A stretch of DNA of 21,354 bases, from NCBI GenBank assembly GCA_964200075.2, contig CAXNAA020000431.1:1-21354 (forward strand). The letters are read 5' to 3'. The notes below the pieces were generated by a model, which was not told the origin of the DNA, did no database searches, and saw only the letters and a program-made list of their open reading frames with translations. Below are positions 18,165-21,354 of this stretch, one piece after another. Both the position numbers and the translations under genes were made by a program. The DNA comes from Sphacelaria rigidula. Lineage: Eukaryota; Phaeophyceae; Sphacelariales. Every line of letters begins with the position of its first letter. Position 1 is the stretch's first letter.

Positions 18165-18936
18165 ATGGATGTGACGGCGCTTATCGACGCTTTGCATCAA
18201 GATGCTATCGATCAGCGTGCTGTGGCAGACCATCTGGTGAATTTAGCCAAGGTGCGCTTTTCTCTGTTACGGACAGACACACCTTCATGAAAACGAAAAC
18301 TTCCGCAATGCCCTCTTCCTGTTAATATCACATGTAGGTTCAACATATGCGCAATGAACATCCTCGTCAGTTCAGCCTACAACTACTACTTTGATGTTCG
18401 TCCTCGATCAGCTTCTGAAGAGAGCATAAAAAAATGTGAGGCTGTGTGTGTTGTACTGCAGTTCCTCAAGCCCCGATGGCGCGCTGATGTTTGCGTCGAC
18501 TCTTTCAAAGATTTTGAAAACAGTGTTCTGTATCCTACTGCAATCTCAACAGAAGCTCAAGACTGCAATGTCGGCAGTGTCTGCTTCAGAGCGTCCAACT
18601 TCTGGTGCAGCTGCTGGTGCCTTGACTCCACCTTCTGAAACGAGTATAGCCCAAGAAGACGGCAAAGACGACGTCGGAGTGGATCAGCAATCTCGAGGAG
18701 ATCATGTGCAGGACGATGAACTACGGCTCAGGCAGGCAAAGCCTGTCGGTGATGCAGGAAAGGAAACACAGTCAGGAGAGGCAGGTGTGAATAAGCCGGT
18801 ACTCGGAGGTAACATCAAATCCAAGCTAAAACCTGGAGGAGGCCTGCTACTGGAGCTGATACGCGGGTTCCGAGCGGGAATGTTGAGAGTGGACAGTAAC
18901 CTCAGGGCTGCAATGTTCAGAGCTTTGCGTTACCTG
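18165..18936 (+). CDS. RICTOR-like N-terminal exons (partial, tentative)
   Basis: The likely first exon, 18165-18251, encodes MDVTALIDALHQDAIDQRAV... and ends at donor GTGCGC. A later exon, about 18463-18936 after a TACTGCAG acceptor, runs in one frame to a GTGAGT donor. It contains an armadillo-like helix (FASTLSKILKTVFCILLQSQ), a long polar insert rich in Ser, Gly, Asp and Lys, then RGFRAGMLRV and NLRAAMFRALRYLV. The last segment resembles the RICTOR motif in which a helix is followed by (V)RAAGLRALRYLI. RICTOR is the defining scaffold of TORC2. The two exons do not join in phase directly, so a small exon near 18340-18400 is probably missing. No downstream exon is secure. Another armadillo-repeat protein is possible. 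Confidence 0.45.
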
Positions 18937-19047
18937 GTGAGTGTGTACTCGGGGGGCGAAAACGTTCAACCAATTGCGTCTCTCGTGTTCAACGATGGTT
19001 GACCCGGACCGCTGGTTGGACGTTAAACGGACAGGCGTTTTTTGCAG

Positions 19048-19643
19048 GTTCGGCTCTGAGTTTTTCTTGAATGTTTCCGGACCCGGCTGTGGGTAATTCG
19101 AGGAGTTAGGCGCTGAATTTTGACACGACACTTTTATCATAAACATGCGCACCATGTTGAGGAATGCCAAGAAGAAGAAAAAAAACAGAAGGTTAGAGCA
19201 ATTAGAAGTTTCAGCGAAAGCCAGGAAAATGCTAAAACTCCGTGAATAAATAGAAATACGGCGGTATCCCCTCGCATGTTGTGCGTACTGGCGTGTAGGA
19301 GATCGTGGTGAATTTCGGCCAAAAATTCTCAAAATTGGGCGCAGCCGGGCACTTTTTGTGTGACACCGCTGCGCCCATTTCATCCAAGTGATACAGGAGA
19401 CTCCAGTTGTGGAGCTCACGAGTTCAAATCCCGACATGAGCTCTTTTTTTCGTTCCGTCGTTAAGGTCATACATTATGCAGTACATTTTTTTTCATTTTT
19501 TTCTTCATTCAGCGGCGGTGCCGTGCGTTACCAGGTTGGTCTGCACTTCACAGCGATATGCTCTCAAATCGGACTGCTTTGGTAAACTTGACGAGTTGTG
19601 GTGTGAAATGCAAATGCGGGATTTACTGCTGGCCCAGCTCGTA
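19048..19643 (-). mobile_element. TIR/tRNA-like element, copy 4 (in presumed RICTOR-like intron)
   Basis: The intact end GCTGGCCCAGCTCGTA lies at 19628-19643; the other terminus (near 19048) is decayed. Relative to copies 1 and 2 it is inverted. Interior landmarks match: CTACACGCCAGTACGCACAA on the minus strand, GGTAACGCACGGCACCGCCG, and the shared AATTCAGCGCC...GAATTACCCA end. It is the best-preserved copy of the tRNA-like segment. Confidence 0.72.
19378..19450 (+). repeat. tRNA-like segment with A box, B box and T-run
   Basis: CATCCAAGTGATACAGGAG (19381-19399) resembles a D-arm/A box. CTCCAGTTGTGGAG forms a short perfect hairpin. GAGTTCAAATCC (19420-19431) fits the B-box consensus, and a run of seven T follows at 19444-19450, as at a pol III terminator. 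The T-stem pairs poorly, so it is a tRNA-derived relic or pol III promoter and not a functional tRNA gene. Confidence 0.5.
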
Positions 19644-19649
19644 GTGTTC

Positions 19650-20125
19650 TGGATATTGTTGCCTGCACCATAGTGAGGTGCCTGATTGTATCCTGAATTT
19701 CAAATATTTGGGGAGCAGCAGGAAAGCCGTCTGGTTGTATTATGAACGTATATTTTGGCTGTTCATTTTTTCCAAAAAATACGTCGAGCTGCTCTACGGA
19801 AGATTGAAGGATTTTGAGTGCGGTTTATCGTCGCATCGGATATTTAGTTAGTGACGTGTCAAATGTATAGTGTCAACGATTCAGTTCGTTGAACTCAGTT
19901 GATACGACCCTGCTATATCTGAGTCCAACGTATGCAGGAGAAGTCGTACCGCGAATCCCGATCAAGCAAAAAAACAGGTTTTCACACTACTAAGGATCCC
20001 ACACCTCCCTCTTTCACGATCACGAATCCACTTAGTGCAGTACAGTGTTCCGGGGAACGCAGGGTATCGCCTGCGGAAAGTGCTTAATACCTTCAGATAC
20101 GTCGGAGAATCACTCACCGAAAGAC
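19650..20125. other. Stretch without a recognised feature
   Basis: I see no open frame with domain-like content, no RNA gene and no repeat shared with the rest of the window. It could be intron of the RICTOR-like gene. Confidence 0.4.
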
Positions 20126-20130
20126 CCGGT

Positions 20131-20300
20131 ATGATTGATGATTGATCGATTGTCGCACGTTAACTGGCCCCCCAAGGGTCCAGCCGTGGACTCATGATGA
20201 ACGCACCCAAGTAAACGAAACTGAAACACGCTCTGAAGAAAAGAAGGAACAGAAAAAAAAAAGTCGAACAGAACGACATAGCAAACTAAGTCGTAACAAA
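20131..20300 (+). repeat. Dispersed repeat, copy 2
   Basis: Counterpart of 7843-8005, in the same orientation and with the same landmarks in the same order (ATTGTCGCAC, CCAGCCGTGG, CATGATGAACGCACCCAA, CTGAAACACGC, A-rich tract, AGTCGAACAGAACGACATAG). It ends in A-rich sequence, as a retrotransposed copy might. Confidence 0.6.
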
Positions 20301-20364
20301 AAAAAAGTAATAAAAACAGTAATGAAAGAAAGCCAACACATGTATGTCACTGGGAATGCTTGGT

Positions 20365-20700
20365 AGGTATACTGAGTGTACCACGGGTACCCAAGGTACG
20401 GTCCGCCGAAAACTGAGCGTTCGAGGGTATGCAGGGTACTGACTTCTGGAAATGTTCAAGGGTATCCAAGGTATGCGAGGTATCAACGCTGGAAAGACTG
20501 ATTCCCTGGTACGTATGGCCGGAAGTACTGAGTATCCCAGGGTAACTCGGGTACCCGCCCTTTCAAGTGCCCGTTTTGGTATCAGGAGCGCATGTACTCA
20601 GTACTCCGGGTTCCCAGGGTATCAACTGCCCGGAGTACTCAGTATTCCAGGGTATCCAGGGTACGGACTGTCGAAAGACCCTGCTTTATGCCCTACCCTG
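20365..20700. repeat. Degenerate GGTA-rich repeat
   Basis: Recurrent units such as CAGGGTATCCAGGGTAC, GAGTACTCAGTATTCCAGGG and TTCAAGGGTATCCAAGGTA occur at irregular spacing. The overlapping open frames on both strands are translations of the repeat and are not called as genes. Confidence 0.6.
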
Positions 20701-20759
20701 CGCTAAGAACTTTCGACAATCTTGGTTGGGATGCAAACAAGTCCCCGACCAAATTTAGT

Positions 20760-21354
20760 ACAGAGAGTAAGGTGCTGTAGTACAGACATACGTGTACCGT
20801 AGAGTCAGTATACTATCGACAGTTTACAGGTTATCATATGGATTTTTCACACGAGCCGAGCTTTTGGACTCCAAGCTTTTGCGGCAATCAAACTATGATA
20901 ATGACGGTCTTATTTCACGTCAGACCGAACTACCTGTGCGGTGTCCTCCAGATCTACACCACAGATACCGCACTATCGCACACTGTCCATCCTGAAAAGG
21001 GTAGTTGGATCTGTGGGATCAAGTGTCATGTGGTTACCGCAGATATATCTGTTGGCCGTTAAGTGTTGTTGCGAAGCTGTTATAGGATCATCTCCAGAAT
21101 TTTCCCTGTGCACGAGCCCAAAGAAAAAACGAGCAGTATATTTGGAGAATAACGCTCCCGTAGTATATTTTCGATCAGATATCTAAAATATAAATGTAGC
21201 TCCCATATGGCAGAAATGGAGGTGGTCATGAGCTCCGCCGGGCGCGAAATTTTCTTCGAAGATTGTTGAACAAATAGAGTTGTCAGCGTCAGAAGTATGC
21301 AGAGTCCGTAATTTCTTAGTTTCTCAAAGATTGTCCAAATTTGTTTTGCTTGCC
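20760..21354. other. Right end without a secure gene
   Basis: A + strand frame around 20828-20900 (LSYGFFTRAELLDSKLLRQS) follows a TTTACAG acceptor and reaches a possible GT at 20901, so it could be an exon. I cannot link it in phase or by homology to the RICTOR-like gene. The rest shows nothing I can support. Confidence 0.25.

Noticed and set aside
19378-19450. Functional tRNA gene
   Set aside because: The A and B boxes are recognisable but the T-stem and acceptor stem do not pair properly, and the segment is part of a repeated mobile element.
18847-19470. 207-codon minus-strand open frame
   Set aside because: It crosses the TIR/tRNA-like element and is antisense to the RICTOR-like exon. 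It is a by-product of the repeat.

Overview
This is nuclear DNA of an intron-bearing eukaryote. Two conserved eukaryotic genes can be rebuilt with matching splice phases: a UBAC2-like rhomboid pseudoprotease with a UBA domain (+ strand, about 2039-6497) and the sigma chain of the AP-4 adaptor complex (- strand, 6579-8826). No bacterial operon, Shine-Dalgarno pattern or viral gene set is visible. The mix of moderate GC, GT-AG introns from about 60 bp to 2 kb, tRNA-like repeats and long degenerate tandem arrays would fit a protist or alga. That placement is inference, and I cannot name the lineage.

Layout. 1-320 has no recognised feature. 324-1305 is a terminal-inverted-repeat (TIR) element with internal fold-backs. 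The UBAC2-like gene has nine supported exons, plus a probable first-membrane-helix exon near 1868-1973 that I could not join in phase. It converges on AP4S1, with 81 bp between the stop codons. AP4S1 has three exons. Its second intron holds a two-exon open frame on the opposite strand. From 8.9 to 10.5 kb there are coding-like + strand exons with good splice sites that I do not recognise.

10.8-17.6 kb is almost entirely repetitive. It holds copies of a roughly 600-bp TIR element carrying a tRNA-like (A box/B box) segment, one of which splits a minisatellite of about 33-bp units. Next come a 1.7-kb inverted-repeat element with subterminal tandem arrays and an internal open frame, and then three AGCT-rich arrays arranged as a higher-order repeat of about 0.86-0.9 kb with a 107-bp hairpin element in each spacer.

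At 17.66-17.96 kb there is a possible - strand gene. At 18165-18936 on the + strand are exons whose last part resembles the N-terminal armadillo region of RICTOR (a TORC2 subunit). The presumed intron after it contains another copy of the TIR/tRNA-like element. The right end (19.65-21.35 kb) holds a dispersed repeat, a degenerate GGTA-rich repeat and no secure gene.

The genes serve separate housekeeping roles (ER quality control, trans-Golgi sorting, possibly TOR signalling) and do not form a pathway. The notable biology is in the repeats: three structurally different inverted-repeat elements, one with an embedded tRNA-like unit and one with possible cargo. Homology calls are from memory of family sequences. 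No search was run.
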